Below are positions 37,289 through 46,805 of a stretch of DNA of 63,273 nucleotides, in pieces. The DNA is from Leptospira sp. WS92.C1. Lineage in GTDB: Bacteria > Spirochaetota > Leptospiria > Leptospirales > Leptospiraceae. The notes under the pieces are model-generated. The model saw only the letters and a program-made list of their open reading frames with translations. It was not told the origin of the DNA and did not search any database. The position numbers were made by a program, and so were the translations under genes. The DNA is taken from NCBI RefSeq assembly GCF_040833975.1, contig NZ_CP162132.1, forward strand, positions 1 to 63,273, in the 5' to 3' direction. How positions within the stretch are numbered: position 1 is the stretch's first letter; each line of letters starts with the position of its first letter.

Positions 37289-37941
37289 CTAAAACCTACC
37301 GACGGGCCGGAACGAAAAAGAGTCCCCGAAGTTTTACTTCCTTCTTTTTTCACAAAATCAAAAACAATTTCAGGGATATCCCGAACACTTCCGCTTTTGT
37401 AGGTATAGCTCTGATCAGAAATTGAATAAGACTGAATTCCGTTGGATCGGTTCTCGTCATGTCTGTTGTTCGGAGTTTTAAAAAGTTCCAGTGCAAATAC
37501 GATCTGTGCTTTTTTTAGAGTTTCTTCCGAAACCCGATCATACGCAAAGGAATTCGAGTTTTGAAGTCGTATGTGTGCTGTGTAGAGTGCTTCTCTCTTT
37601 TTGTGGTAAAGATTCTTGAGAGACGAAACCTTATTCTCCGGAATCCTTCGAAACCGAACGGGTTCTAAAATATCGAATTCTGGTTTTGAAATTTTCGCCT
37701 GAGTATCACCGGTTACAGAGACAACTTTTACAAGTTGGGATTCAAGATCCAAGGTCTCGCCAATCACAAAGGGAATATTGGATAAAAATTCGGTTTCGAT
37801 TCCGAATAAGTCATCATCTATCGCAGTTACATTTCCGGGTTGAAAATAATCGTCTCTCTCAGTATCTCTCCAGAAGTTCGCTCCGGAGAAATACTGTAGA
37901 AAATCATCGGACTCTTTTACTGTTACAAGTCCGACTTTCAT
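37285..37941 (-). CDS. Head-tail adaptor-like protein
   Basis: 218 residues between capsid and minor head genes. The central AHIRLQNSNSFAYDRVSEETLKKAQIVFALELFK is the helical core of head completion/adaptor proteins (gp6-like), with a C-terminal Ser/Gly tail. Role inferred from location and helices. Confidence 0.5.
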   Translation of the reverse strand: MKVGLVTVKESDDFLQYFSGANFWRDTERDDYFQPGNVTAIDDDLFGIETEFLSNIPFVIGETLDLESQLVKVVSVTGDTQAKISKPEFDILEPVRFRRIPENKVSSLKNLYHKKREALYTAHIRLQNSNSFAYDRVSEETLKKAQIVFALELFKTPNNRHDENRSNGIQSYSISDQSYTYKSGSVRDIPEIVFDFVKKEGSKTSGTLFRSGPSVGFR

Positions 37942-38133
37942 TTAGATTCCTTGTTCTCCTTCCGGAATTTGGGCTTTGTTTTTTGATGAGACTTGCGTTT
38001 CTTTTTCTTTTGTCTCAGGGATTCTGAAACTTGGATGTTTGGAAAGTGCATCGAGCTGACTTTCATCTGCAAGTAACTCGACTTCTTTTCCGTCGGGAAG
38101 TTTCTTATACACTTTGATTAGGTCTTTTTTCAT
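37942..38133 (-). CDS. Small phage head-region protein
   Basis: 63 residues, starts MKKDLIKVYKKLPDGKEVELLADESQLDALSKHP and ends in a Lys/Glu/Gln-rich tail. Packed between capsid and adaptor genes with no gap. Unknown role; comparable small proteins are capsid decoration or assembly factors. Confidence 0.55.
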   Translation of the reverse strand: MKKDLIKVYKKLPDGKEVELLADESQLDALSKHPSFRIPETKEKETQVSSKNKAQIPEGEQGI

Positions 38134-38136
38134 GAT

Positions 38137-39264
38137 TTACGCTGCTGCCAGGATCCTTCCGATTCTGTTTGCGTTTATCACCTCTCCCCCATACAGAATG
38201 TCGTTCTGGACTTTAACCCTGAGTCCATCAGACCAAACCGAAACACGCACCGGAAGTCCCGCGAGCATCGCAACCACTGAACGAACACCGGTTCCTTCAG
38301 GCATTGCTTTGTAAGCTCTTGCTCCGAATGCAATTGCGGAAGGAGAGAACGCAACCATAGACCGAGAAGAAATAAAAGTGATTACGGCGTCGTCGGCAAC
38401 CGCACTTCTTAAAGGTCCATCGAATACGATCTTGGTTGTAACTCCCAAAGTCTTCTCAGTCCTCATGACTGTGTGAAACGGAGATCCTGTCTCGCCGGCC
38501 ACGGTAAATACATCACCTGGTCTAATCGGAGTGAATGTATCGTTAAGCGCATCGACTACCATTTCAGAATCACCCGCGATATATCCGCCAGAGCGGTTTA
38601 CAGCACCAGCAAGATCAGTCGGAGTATATGTTTCGATTGCGTGATTTTCTGAAACGTTAAACCCCAATGCTCTTGTGATTTTTCCGTCCCGGAGTGCGCT
38701 TGAATCTCCTGACTCATTGGCTTTGAAAAACTCAGGGATGGAAAGGAGGCTTCCGTAATCGTCAGGAGCGCAAACCAGTTGTTTTTCACCCGTTACTCTG
38801 TTGTTTGATAACAAAGTTCTGAGTTTTACCATCGTGTCCTTGTCTATCCCGCTTCTTCCATCGATGATATGTTTCGATTTCAAAGACAGTGCATAGATAA
38901 ACTTGTTCACGGTTGTGTAGAGGGAAAGCGCCATCGGAGCCGCATACTTTTCGATTAAGTCATACGGGCTGAGAGACAATTCAGTAGAGGTAAGGATGAT
39001 TGTCTTTTTTTTAGACTCGGTGAGTTCTACCTTTTTTGCCTCTTGATGAACGTCTGTTGCGTCCGGGTCTTCGTTTGGATCATAGTCATCTGCGTCTCCA
39101 AAGTTGGGAGTAATCGGTACGGTTACTTTGTCTCCCACTTCCGCGAGCTTCTGCTCGATCGATCTTGAGACCTGATTTTGAAAATTTAAAACTCCAGCGT
39201 CTAGCTGGTCCCATCCATCAAACCAAAACTCAGGATACAAAACATCCTGCCCCGTATTTGACAT
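38137..39264 (-). CDS. Major capsid protein
   Basis: 375 residues. YPEFWFDGWDQLDAGVLNFQNQV at the start, DLAGAVNRSGG and AFSPSAIAFGARAYKAMPEG blocks are typical of a P22-like/N4-gp56-type coat that also occurs in siphophages. Placed between scaffold and adaptor genes. No N-terminal delta domain is fused, since the scaffold is a separate gene upstream. Confidence 0.8.
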   Translation of the reverse strand: MSNTGQDVLYPEFWFDGWDQLDAGVLNFQNQVSRSIEQKLAEVGDKVTVPITPNFGDADDYDPNEDPDATDVHQEAKKVELTESKKKTIILTSTELSLSPYDLIEKYAAPMALSLYTTVNKFIYALSLKSKHIIDGRSGIDKDTMVKLRTLLSNNRVTGEKQLVCAPDDYGSLLSIPEFFKANESGDSSALRDGKITRALGFNVSENHAIETYTPTDLAGAVNRSGGYIAGDSEMVVDALNDTFTPIRPGDVFTVAGETGSPFHTVMRTEKTLGVTTKIVFDGPLRSAVADDAVITFISSRSMVAFSPSAIAFGARAYKAMPEGTGVRSVVAMLAGLPVRVSVWSDGLRVKVQNDILYGGEVINANRIGRILAAA

Positions 39265-39276
39265 TTTACCTTCTCG

Positions 39277-40113
39277 TTAGTCAACGATCATCGTTTGGAT
39301 TCCGGCCTTCATCTTTTCGAGCCGTTCTTGTCTTACTTCTGCTTTCGCAAGGTCCGCCCTCTTGTATGCAACCTGTCCGGTTGTAGTTAAGCGGCCGCCT
39401 TTAACAGAAGTTCCTGATCCTGGTATGAGATTACTTTTTAAGAGATTTGCGTTTGAGGGTAGAGCAAGCCACTTAGACGCCGCGTCATCGGGTTCTAACT
39501 GTTGAACACCCGCACCGTCGCCAACGTCGAGTTTTAAGAAGACATTGAAAGTTCCGTTGTCTTTGTTTTCTACAACATCCGGTTGACTGATTGCCTTTAA
39601 GAGTAAAAGGGCTTGATTAGGGTCATAAAGATTGTGTTTCGAAAATGCGGAATACAATTCCGTATTAATCATCTTCTCTCGGAAGAGTGTTTCGTATCGT
39701 TCCTTACTTTTTCTTTCCGACTCAATGATTCCGCTTAACTTCTTTAATTCTGCCCCAAGTCTTGCGGCCTCCCTTTCTTTCTCGGGAAGTTTTTCGAGTT
39801 CGAGTTGTTGGAGTTTTTCTTGAAGTTCTTTTAATGCAGGGCTTTCTCCTTTAGCCGCTTCTTCTAAAGCTTTTAGTTTACTTGAGGTTGTTCTGTGTTC
39901 TGCGGAAAGCTTTCCAAATCCTTGAGCAAGCTCTTTCGGAATATTGTATGTGTTACCGCCGTATTTAAACTCGGTGAGATCGGGTTCTTTTTGTTGTCCT
40001 CCGTCTCCTCCTGATTCACCACCTTCTCCCTTCGTTCCTTCCCCTCCTCCTGAACCGTCTCCCTCGCCTACTGGACTCATCACTCTGTAAAGTTGAGACA
40101 TCCATAACTTCAT
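39277..40113 (-). CDS. Capsid scaffold protein
   Basis: 278 residues: Gly/Glu-rich N-terminal linker (GEGDGSGGGEGTKGEGGES), a long coiled coil (KLKALEEAAKGESPALKELQEKLQQLELEKLPEKEREA), and a short C-terminal basic segment with a GTSVKGGRLTTTGQ turn. This is the normal composition of prohead scaffolds upstream of the coat gene. Confidence 0.75.
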   Translation of the reverse strand: MKLWMSQLYRVMSPVGEGDGSGGGEGTKGEGGESGGDGGQQKEPDLTEFKYGGNTYNIPKELAQGFGKLSAEHRTTSSKLKALEEAAKGESPALKELQEKLQQLELEKLPEKEREAARLGAELKKLSGIIESERKSKERYETLFREKMINTELYSAFSKHNLYDPNQALLLLKAISQPDVVENKDNGTFNVFLKLDVGDGAGVQQLEPDDAASKWLALPSNANLLKSNLIPGSGTSVKGGRLTTTGQVAYKRADLAKAEVRQERLEKMKAGIQTMIVD

Positions 40114-41664
40114 TTAAGCCACCTGTTCTCGGCTATTCACCGTTCGCGTTTGTGTCGGGGCCGCTCCCCGTACGTTTTCCTGCTCCTTTGTTTTGGAACC
40201 ATTTTGATTGTTTGCTCCCATATCGGAGGAAGCGGCCGTTGGATTACTTTGGTTGGTTAGAAACTTCTCCATGAAACCGGGGAGAGATTCTTCATCGGTG
40301 GAATCAATGTCTGAAAAGAGTTTGTCTTTTTCCTTTTCGTCGAGTTCTGGAAAGGCTTTGTTTACGATCTCTTTTGCGATTCTCTTTTTAACTGCGGAAT
40401 ATTTGAGAGTTTCAAAAATCTCAAGAAGGGTTTTTACGGTTTCAGCGATATCGATGGTTTCGAATTTTTTCTGATACGTGATCTTTATTTGATCTTTGGA
40501 GATTTTGGTTTTTAACCAGAGAGAAAAAAGTTCGAAGATTTCAATCTCACACTTTTCAAGTCTTGTTGCTCCGGACAAAAGAAACGCTTTTGCTTCTCTA
40601 AACTCTAAAGACTTTGCAATTCCTGATTGCGGACCTGTCTTTTCTTGGTCTTTATCAAGCCCTACTTTTTGAAGGATCTTTTTAGAAAGTCGATCGACGA
40701 CTATTCCAAGTCCTGTAAGATCCTCGATTCCGGGGCCAATGAAGTTTGGAGCGGAACCGGATTCTTTGTCGTATGTGATAAAGGAAAGACTACCGATTCC
40801 TTCCTTTTCGAGTTTCTCAGGCAAGATACCAGGATATATGAAGATCTTAAACGCACCGGAATAAATTACCTCATCTTCTACAGAGAGAAGATTGTAAATC
40901 TTTCGATCGATGATCGCGATATCTTCAAATACGGTTTGATTGATTGGTCCTCCGTCATTGTCAGACCACGAAACAAAAAGAAGCGGAACCCGGCTTAATG
41001 AATGAGAGACTGCCTCTCCTGCAATGACCTTTCCATCTTTGTTCCGGGTGAAGTCTTGATAGTAATCCTTAGTCCAAAGTCGAAACTCCTGAATCTTCCG
41101 ACGTTCTTTAAACGGATCCTCATCTGCAAGATACGAATTGTCGAGTAACACCCAAAGTAGAGATCCTTTCTCGTCTAAGGAAAAGTCTCGAATAGACCTA
41201 AGTTCATACAATATACAGTAAGGTCTTAATCCTTGAGCATTTACGTCGGCCTGGGTTTTGATTTTCTCCGGATCAAAAACAGGGGAATCAACGAGTATCG
41301 CGCAAGTGCATAGAAGAGACTTCGTTGCTACCTCTTGCATAAACTCGCCTATACTTTGGCGTTCATTGGCGTGTTCGAGAAACGGTTTTAGAGAATCCGG
41401 AATGTCCCTAGTTGGATTTGTATCGAAGATGAGTCCGGTTAAAGTTTCTACTATCGGTGAAGTGTGATTTAAAAATACGGACCTCTTCTTTCTGTTTTCG
41501 TAGGAGAGAGTATTTTCTTTTGTGTATTGGAAGAGGTGATTTTTTCCAATGTAAGCCAGTCCTCCAAGAAATGAATCATTGATGAGTTCCCAAGCGGGAA
41601 TCTTGGATTCTATTTCCGGATGTCTCCGGGTCAGTATGATTTCGTAGTCTTGTGTCTCGGGCAT
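40114..41664 (-). CDS. Portal protein, DUF4055 type
   Basis: 516 residues. LNHTSPIVETLTGLIFDTNP and RIPLLFVSWSDND are typical of the DUF4055 portal family, along with the helical wing and the C-terminal Asn/Gln/Thr-rich tail. It forms the dodecameric DNA channel. The preceding 139 bp (41665-41803) is a non-coding gap between portal and terminase, and could hold a late promoter or packaging signal. Confidence 0.8.
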   Translation of the reverse strand: MPETQDYEIILTRRHPEIESKIPAWELINDSFLGGLAYIGKNHLFQYTKENTLSYENRKKRSVFLNHTSPIVETLTGLIFDTNPTRDIPDSLKPFLEHANERQSIGEFMQEVATKSLLCTCAILVDSPVFDPEKIKTQADVNAQGLRPYCILYELRSIRDFSLDEKGSLLWVLLDNSYLADEDPFKERRKIQEFRLWTKDYYQDFTRNKDGKVIAGEAVSHSLSRVPLLFVSWSDNDGGPINQTVFEDIAIIDRKIYNLLSVEDEVIYSGAFKIFIYPGILPEKLEKEGIGSLSFITYDKESGSAPNFIGPGIEDLTGLGIVVDRLSKKILQKVGLDKDQEKTGPQSGIAKSLEFREAKAFLLSGATRLEKCEIEIFELFSLWLKTKISKDQIKITYQKKFETIDIAETVKTLLEIFETLKYSAVKKRIAKEIVNKAFPELDEKEKDKLFSDIDSTDEESLPGFMEKFLTNQSNPTAASSDMGANNQNGSKTKEQENVRGAAPTQTRTVNSREQVA

Positions 41665-41803
41665 GAGTTCTTAAAAATCATTTGTTACCCTTTTTTCGTG
41701 TAAGAGTCCAACGTGAGACCGGATTGATTTTAGAAAATCCAAACGGCCTATTTTTACTGTAACTTACGGATGGAAAACAGTCAGTAAAAGCGCGTTTTGT
41801 TTT

Positions 41804-43204
41804 TTAAGAAGCAAGACCGAAGGATGCGACAAACACCTTTTCAATCGACATGTAGTAAACTCCTGAGCCTCCATCTACGATATCGTCGTGTCCTTTTCCA
41901 TCTCCGATAAAGTTGTGAAGAGTGGAGAGAATCACTTCTATACTTGTGTTAGGACTGTGAACGATGACTACTTTTCCGATACCGGCGAGGCCCGCCCAAG
42001 GGAGCGCGCGTGAGAGTTTGTCTCCATGAGCCGGATACGATACGCATTCTACTCCTATTTCAGCAAGGAGTGAGATTATATCTTCCCCTGCCCCCTTACC
42101 CGTTGCACCAGGCTCTTTTTCAACGCCTACTTTCACTTTTCCATAGTTTGCATATTGAATCTTGTCGAGTTCGGATTCTCGTTGGATCCATTTCTTGACG
42201 TCATGCCAAGCGAGTCGGTTCTGATCGAATTTGAGATACAAAATCCCGTCTTTGAATCCACCGATGGCAGTTGCGGTAAAGTCTGGATCGTCTTTGTTAG
42301 TTTTTTTAACAGTCGCGGCCAAGTCCCAAAACCGGAACAACTTCATGTCACTTGGAAATTCGGGTGCGTGTCCGAACCAGTGACGATTGAATACTTTTCC
42401 AGCCGTTGGCCTTGCGTTCCAATTTCCTTCTAAGTAACGTTCTCGCTCATAGTCGGCCATTGACTTGAGGTTTGCCAAGTAGCCAGGGTTTTTTTCTAAA
42501 AGGATCTTGTTATCATATACAGAAGATCGAATGAACGTTACGGACCGTATATCTTGTTCTGTGAAGTCTCTGAAACTGTGGGTGAGTTCTTTTTTAGAGT
42601 CAGCGAAGTAAAATTCATTCTTTACCCGAAGAAAATAACGGATCTTTCCATCTCTTTCGGGAAATGGAAGACCTGTGTCTCGGTCTATCCACCAATCGAG
42701 GAATCTTCGTATCCAAGAATCTGGATCCGGGTTACACGTTGCACGAACGTATGGCAAAACTCCACTCCCCGATCTGTTCCGGGATCCCATGAAGAAGAAT
42801 GTATCTTCAGAAAACTGGTTACACTCATCAAAATAGAATCCGGCAACCTGTGAACCTTCCCAAGAGAACTTTGTTTTCTCAAGTTGGAGGTGGTGGTATT
42901 GGATACTTGCTTTTTTAATTCTGTATTCAAGAGCCGGAGACTCACGAGCAATTCCACCAAGAAGTGGGTAAAGATTATTTGCCTCATCCCAAAGACCACC
43001 GGGCTTACGAAGATCCGTTGAATTCTTCCGAAAAAAGACTGCGGTGAATTTTGGTATGTGGATGTATCGTAACGGATCTATTGTAATCGCATACGACTTC
43101 CCTCCTCCTTTGGCTCCCCCAAAAAAAGCAATGTCTACAGGAGTCGCGAGAAACCTTTCTTGAGGTCCGGGTTGTGCTTGGATAATCCGAGAACCTTGGT
43201 TCAC
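41804..43204 (-). CDS. terL: Terminase large subunit
   Basis: 466 residues. Walker A GGAKGGGKS (29-37), Walker B FYFDECNQF (about 118-126), C-motif-like SRNRSGSGVL, and nuclease motifs FRFWDLAAT (first Asp), GVEKEPGATGKGAGED and HDDIVDGGSG (paired Asp). It packages DNA into the prohead and cuts it. Full length, overlapping TerS by 4 bp. Confidence 0.9.
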   Translation of the reverse strand: MNQGSRIIQAQPGPQERFLATPVDIAFFGGAKGGGKSYAITIDPLRYIHIPKFTAVFFRKNSTDLRKPGGLWDEANNLYPLLGGIARESPALEYRIKKASIQYHHLQLEKTKFSWEGSQVAGFYFDECNQFSEDTFFFMGSRNRSGSGVLPYVRATCNPDPDSWIRRFLDWWIDRDTGLPFPERDGKIRYFLRVKNEFYFADSKKELTHSFRDFTEQDIRSVTFIRSSVYDNKILLEKNPGYLANLKSMADYERERYLEGNWNARPTAGKVFNRHWFGHAPEFPSDMKLFRFWDLAATVKKTNKDDPDFTATAIGGFKDGILYLKFDQNRLAWHDVKKWIQRESELDKIQYANYGKVKVGVEKEPGATGKGAGEDIISLLAEIGVECVSYPAHGDKLSRALPWAGLAGIGKVVIVHSPNTSIEVILSTLHNFIGDGKGHDDIVDGGSGVYYMSIEKVFVASFGLAS

Positions 43205-43629
43205 GTAGAAGAAGTTGAATCGTTTTTGTTTACATCGATGCGAGTCCTTCCGTTGTCCGGCAGATATACGACTACCTGTTGCACTTCTTTTTCGATTGAG
43301 ACTTTGTCCTTACGTCCCCATTCTTCCGGCCACCTTCTTTCAAGGATCCATGCTTTCGCCTGCCAAGAGTCGCTCTTTTGGATATCACTGAGTAATTTTA
43401 TCTTTGCGAGTGCTTCCTTTTCTGCAAGTTCCTGCACAAAATGTACATATTCGGAATTTCGTTTTTCGCTACTGTCCGATCCCTTTGCTTTCCACTGATA
43501 GAATGCGCGTTCTGAAATACCCGCGAGCGCACAAGCGACCTCGTATGTATGTCCGTTGGAAATCGCGGCAAAGAACTTCTCTTTTACCTGGGACTTAAGT
43601 TTGGAAGGCCTTCCTCTATGATTTGGCAT
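43201..43629 (-). CDS. terS: Terminase small subunit
   Basis: 142 residues from ATG 43629 (MPNHRGRPSKLKSQV). The helix-turn-helix EVACALAGISERAFYQWK at about 25-45 is the Terminase_2 DNA-recognition fold. The coiled-coil oligomerisation part follows. An ATG at 43674 is possible but has no better ribosome site. It overlaps the ParB-like gene upstream by 14 bp. Confidence 0.8.
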   Translation of the reverse strand: MPNHRGRPSKLKSQVKEKFFAAISNGHTYEVACALAGISERAFYQWKAKGSDSSEKRNSEYVHFVQELAEKEALAKIKLLSDIQKSDSWQAKAWILERRWPEEWGRKDKVSIEKEVQQVVVYLPDNGRTRIDVNKNDSTSST

Positions 43630-44371
43630 AGGATTCGTTATCGTTTGCCTGGATCCATTCTTCGCAGATTTCAATCATCTTGATGAACGCTACGGAGTGG
43701 TTTTTTACATTGAGTTTTCTTTTTATCTCGGTCATCGTCTCGACGAATCGCGCGAAGTCTCCAAGAATGACTCTGTCCCTTTTGTCATCGATGATACTTT
43801 TCTCTAACGCTTCTAAAGTGAGATCGATCCTTTTGAGATCAAAGTCTGCATAGAAGAGTCTGATTTCATTTAACTGAATGTCGGATTCGGAAATTGGAAT
43901 TAGCTCCGGGATTTGATAATTGAGGAGTGCTTGCTCATCGATTCCTGAGTATGCTTTCCAATCGAGTTCTTTGATTTGGAGGTAGAGAGTTTTTAGAATC
44001 CCTAAATCATCCTGTCCGGAAATCGAGTTGTGGGAAAGCTGGATAGCAAGTTCTCTTTCGGAGTCGATATCCTCTATATACAGAATGAGAATCCCAGCGA
44101 GTTTTGCTTTGATCGATGCGGTGACTCTATGGTTTCCTGAAATGATCCTGTATTTCTCTTCTACTTTGACTCCGAACGGAAGTTGAGAAAGAAACCCGTC
44201 TCGTTTTACATTCTCAACCAAACGATTCATTTGGTCCGGCGTCATGTAACGAGCGTTGACTGTGAGAAGTTCGCAGTCTTTTACCGGATCTACCCAGGCG
44301 AGTTTGTAAGGAGCTATGAAACTATTAATCTCTTGGAGTTTTGCATTTACTTCCTCTTTGTCTTGAACCAT
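43616..44371 (-). CDS. ParB/sulfiredoxin-fold protein of the DNA-modification cluster
   Basis: 251 residues. MTPDQMNRLVENVKRDGFLSQ and KYRIISGNHRVTASIKAKL are the ParB N-terminal box I/II pattern. GNHR replaces GERR. There is no parA partner beside it (the plasmid parA is 10 kb away). ParB-fold proteins beside Mom-like enzymes are recurrent in phage DNA-modification operons. It overlaps the methyltransferase-Mom gene by 25 bp. Role probably DNA or nucleotide binding/ATPase within that system. Confidence 0.7.
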   Translation of the reverse strand: MVQDKEEVNAKLQEINSFIAPYKLAWVDPVKDCELLTVNARYMTPDQMNRLVENVKRDGFLSQLPFGVKVEEKYRIISGNHRVTASIKAKLAGILILYIEDIDSERELAIQLSHNSISGQDDLGILKTLYLQIKELDWKAYSGIDEQALLNYQIPELIPISESDIQLNEIRLFYADFDLKRIDLTLEALEKSIIDDKRDRVILGDFARFVETMTEIKRKLNVKNHSVAFIKMIEICEEWIQANDNESYAKS

Positions 44372-45651
44372 GTTTTGAATATTTCACCAATGAACGCGTT
44401 TGTGAATTCTTGGCTGTAGACTAACTTTCCTTTCTTTCTCTCCGTGAGTTCATACACTCCCCTGTATTTCATCGATACCGGGTGTTCTGTGTATACCGAT
44501 GTCTTCACACCTCTATACGCATGTAAATAGTGGCTTCTAAGGAGGTGTTTTACTTCTTTGGAAAGCAAAAGCATGATGAGAAGTTTCGAGAGTCTTCTTT
44601 CTCCCGACTTTACGACAAAATCGGAGGACACAAACATCGAATCCATATTGCTCATGAACTTCTTAAATCCCGCGAATCCGAAGACCTTTCCATCCACAAG
44701 AAACGCGATTCCAAAATCTTCTTTGTCTGAATAGTTCACCTTCGAAGACATAAAGATATGTTTGTAGTGAAAGATGAGATCCGAGGTCACCTTAGCGATT
44801 TCGATTTTTACATCTTCCGAGAATTGGAAGTCGCTCGGGATGATTTTCAGAGTTGAATTTTCGGTTTCCGGGGAGTTTGAAAAAAAATAGGTTTTGGAAG
44901 TTTTGAGACTCGTATAGAGCGCGATGTCTTTTTTATTCGAATACCGCACTACCCCCTTTTTGTAGGTTTCGAGTTCCGGGAAATCGAAATCGGAATAGAT
45001 TACGGATTCTCCTGTCTCCAAAAGATTCAGATATGTTTTCTCAGCGTTCTTACTATCAAATATACTATACGTCGCTTTTTCGTATTCAAAGACCTCCTCT
45101 ACGGTCTTGTACATTTTCTCATATCCACCTTTGTAAGTGGGCGCGAAAAGAAATCGAACGCCGTCGCAATTTTGGATATGGTTTAGAAAATCTCCGAAGT
45201 AAAAACTTTCGATTTTGAAATCAAAAACTCCTCCCGTTTCGAATTTCTTGATTGTTCTTTCGTAAAACTCATCTCCTTTTTCTAAGTAAGATTCCCAAAA
45301 CTCTCTTTGAAAGTCGTTCTCACAGGGTCGAAACTTCGAGGTTTTTAAGACATACATCACTTCTACGAGTTTTCTGTATTTGGAGTCCTTCGGCCATTTG
45401 AGAAAAACAGAATTGTAAGTCGGGTCGTTGCACTTTAGTTCCGTATCTTGGTTTAGAATAATATCCGCGATGAGTTTGGAGTAAAGGGAGACGTCGTTTG
45501 AATGGACTTTGTATCCGAGTCCTGAAAGAACCCGGTCGATTGTAAAATTGCCAGAGCATCCTACATATATCTTTCGAGACGTTCCAACCTTCGAAAGTAA
45601 ATCTACGAGGATTGCTCTGGCTTCCGGTGGAACCGATCCAATAAAACCCAT
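44347..45651 (-). CDS. Fusion of a D12-like adenine methyltransferase fold and a Mom-like GNAT domain
   Basis: 434 residues from ATG 45651 (TAATG overlap). Residues 28-53 (IYVGCSGNFT, then HSNDVSLYSKLI) form methyltransferase motif I and the Asn-Asp loop of Dam-type enzymes. The expected DPPY is APTY at 170-173, so methyl transfer is doubtful. Residues 280-415 (GIAFLVDGKVFGFAGF, SMFVSSDFVV, RRLSKLLIMLLLS, SMKYRGVYELT) match the GNAT layout of phage Mu Mom, which makes N6-carbamoylmethyl-adenine. Likely an anti-restriction base modifier. Confidence 0.65.
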   Translation of the reverse strand: MGFIGSVPPEARAILVDLLSKVGTSRKIYVGCSGNFTIDRVLSGLGYKVHSNDVSLYSKLIADIILNQDTELKCNDPTYNSVFLKWPKDSKYRKLVEVMYVLKTSKFRPCENDFQREFWESYLEKGDEFYERTIKKFETGGVFDFKIESFYFGDFLNHIQNCDGVRFLFAPTYKGGYEKMYKTVEEVFEYEKATYSIFDSKNAEKTYLNLLETGESVIYSDFDFPELETYKKGVVRYSNKKDIALYTSLKTSKTYFFSNSPETENSTLKIIPSDFQFSEDVKIEIAKVTSDLIFHYKHIFMSSKVNYSDKEDFGIAFLVDGKVFGFAGFKKFMSNMDSMFVSSDFVVKSGERRLSKLLIMLLLSKEVKHLLRSHYLHAYRGVKTSVYTEHPVSMKYRGVYELTERKKGKLVYSQEFTNAFIGEIFKTWFKTKRK

Positions 45652-46043
45652 TAGAAAAGTTTTGGTTGTTTCGTTTCTTCTTTTTTCTGGACGAGCAGTG
45701 TTTGGTATTCTGGGACCACCATTCCGGTTTCCTTTTCGATCCACTCAGCTACGAGCCGCCGGTGACAAAAGTCTCCCGGCTTTTCATAACAAAGAAGAGC
45801 GATGTCGCTTTCGTCTGAAATTGCTTTTAGCTCCTCGATGATATTCTTTACGTTCAGTTTGGAAAGTTTTGAATGAAACTTTTCTGTGTATTCTCTCAGA
45901 GGCATTTTAAGTGTTTCTCCGTCCGGTGCGAGTGGGAAGTATTTGAATCCTTCCCAGTGTCTCGCGTATCTTGCTATCGAAATCGGAACGATATTCTCGG
46001 AAAGATTTCGGACGTTTGCAAAGTAGCTAGTATATATCTTCAT
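45651..46043 (-). CDS. DUF488-family protein
   Basis: 130 residues: KIYTSYFANVRNLSE start, LREYTEKFHSKLSKLN, and the family signature IALLCYEKPGDFCHRRLVAEW with Cys and His near 85-97. DUF488 is of unknown chemistry and often sits by DNA-modification genes. ATGA/TAATG overlaps couple it tightly to both neighbours, so it belongs to the same system. Confidence 0.75.
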   Translation of the reverse strand: MKIYTSYFANVRNLSENIVPISIARYARHWEGFKYFPLAPDGETLKMPLREYTEKFHSKLSKLNVKNIIEELKAISDESDIALLCYEKPGDFCHRRLVAEWIEKETGMVVPEYQTLLVQKKEETKQPKLF

Positions 46044-46231
46044 CGCATCAGTCCTTTAAATGAAAGTGGGTAGTATGGTTTCTTGTATTTTTTTGCAATT
46101 TTTCTACCTATCTCGTTTAGTGTATTCAGGTGAGGGGTCGCTAACGCCCTCGCCTCCTTATAATCGATTTCCTTACTGAGTAGCTGGAGTCTGATAATCT
46201 GGATATGGTATCGGGAGTCCTCTGCGCTCAT
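46040..46231 (-). CDS. Small helical protein, 63 aa
   Basis: Starts MSAEDSRYHIQIIRLQLL, ends PYYPLSFKGLMR. A GGGGG ribosome site precedes an ATGA overlap with the upstream gene. The helical, basic product has no family I know. Coupled to the DUF488 gene. Confidence 0.6.
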   Translation of the reverse strand: MSAEDSRYHIQIIRLQLLSKEIDYKEARALATPHLNTLNEIGRKIAKKYKKPYYPLSFKGLMR

Positions 46232-46701
46232 TCTTGACCCCCTTTTTTCTCCTTAGAAGCGATTACAAACCCTTGTTGTTTTAGATTTTTATTCCAGAAG
46301 TCACTGAAGTTTTTCAGTCTGTACAAAAGATCCCGATTTTCATAAACAACCTTTCCGTCTTCATCCGTTGTATATACCTCGTCGTATTTCGAAAGCCGAC
46401 TGGAGTCCTGAATGAAAAGATAAGGGACCAAAACCTTTTCTATTACAACTTGAGGAACCCCCTTTACAAGTTTCAAAATCTCAACGTCTCTCACTTCAAA
46501 ACAGACTTCCGGGTCTTTCATCAAATCCCCGTTTTGTTCGTAGTAATGAGCAACGCTAATCGCATCATACCCGTTCGGTCCTTCTCCAATATATTCAATG
46601 TGAAGATCCATAAAGGGTTTGTTTTCGATCTTTATGGCCTCTTCCTCTTTCAGCTTTTCATATCCTCCCTTGTTTTTGATGATCTGTAGAATCGTTTTCA
46701 T
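46228..46701 (-). CDS. Hypothetical phage protein, 157 aa
   Basis: First gene of the modification/packaging transcript: AAAGGAGA precedes ATG 46701, and an AT-rich 104-bp gap with TATAAT-like text lies upstream. Alpha/beta content with LHIEYIGEGPNGYDAISVAHYYEQNGD. It resembles small phage proteins of the DUF6908 type (uncertain). Unknown role. Confidence 0.55.
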   Translation of the reverse strand: MKTILQIIKNKGGYEKLKEEEAIKIENKPFMDLHIEYIGEGPNGYDAISVAHYYEQNGDLMKDPEVCFEVRDVEILKLVKGVPQVVIEKVLVPYLFIQDSSRLSKYDEVYTTDEDGKVVYENRDLLYRLKNFSDFWNKNLKQQGFVIASKEKKGGQE

Positions 46702-46805
46702 ACGTTAGTCTCCTTTATTGACTTTGTGATTTTTACCACTAAGAAAAGGATCTACTAAGTAAACTTTTATTTTCATTTAATGCTTTTATAATATACATTT
46801 CAAAA

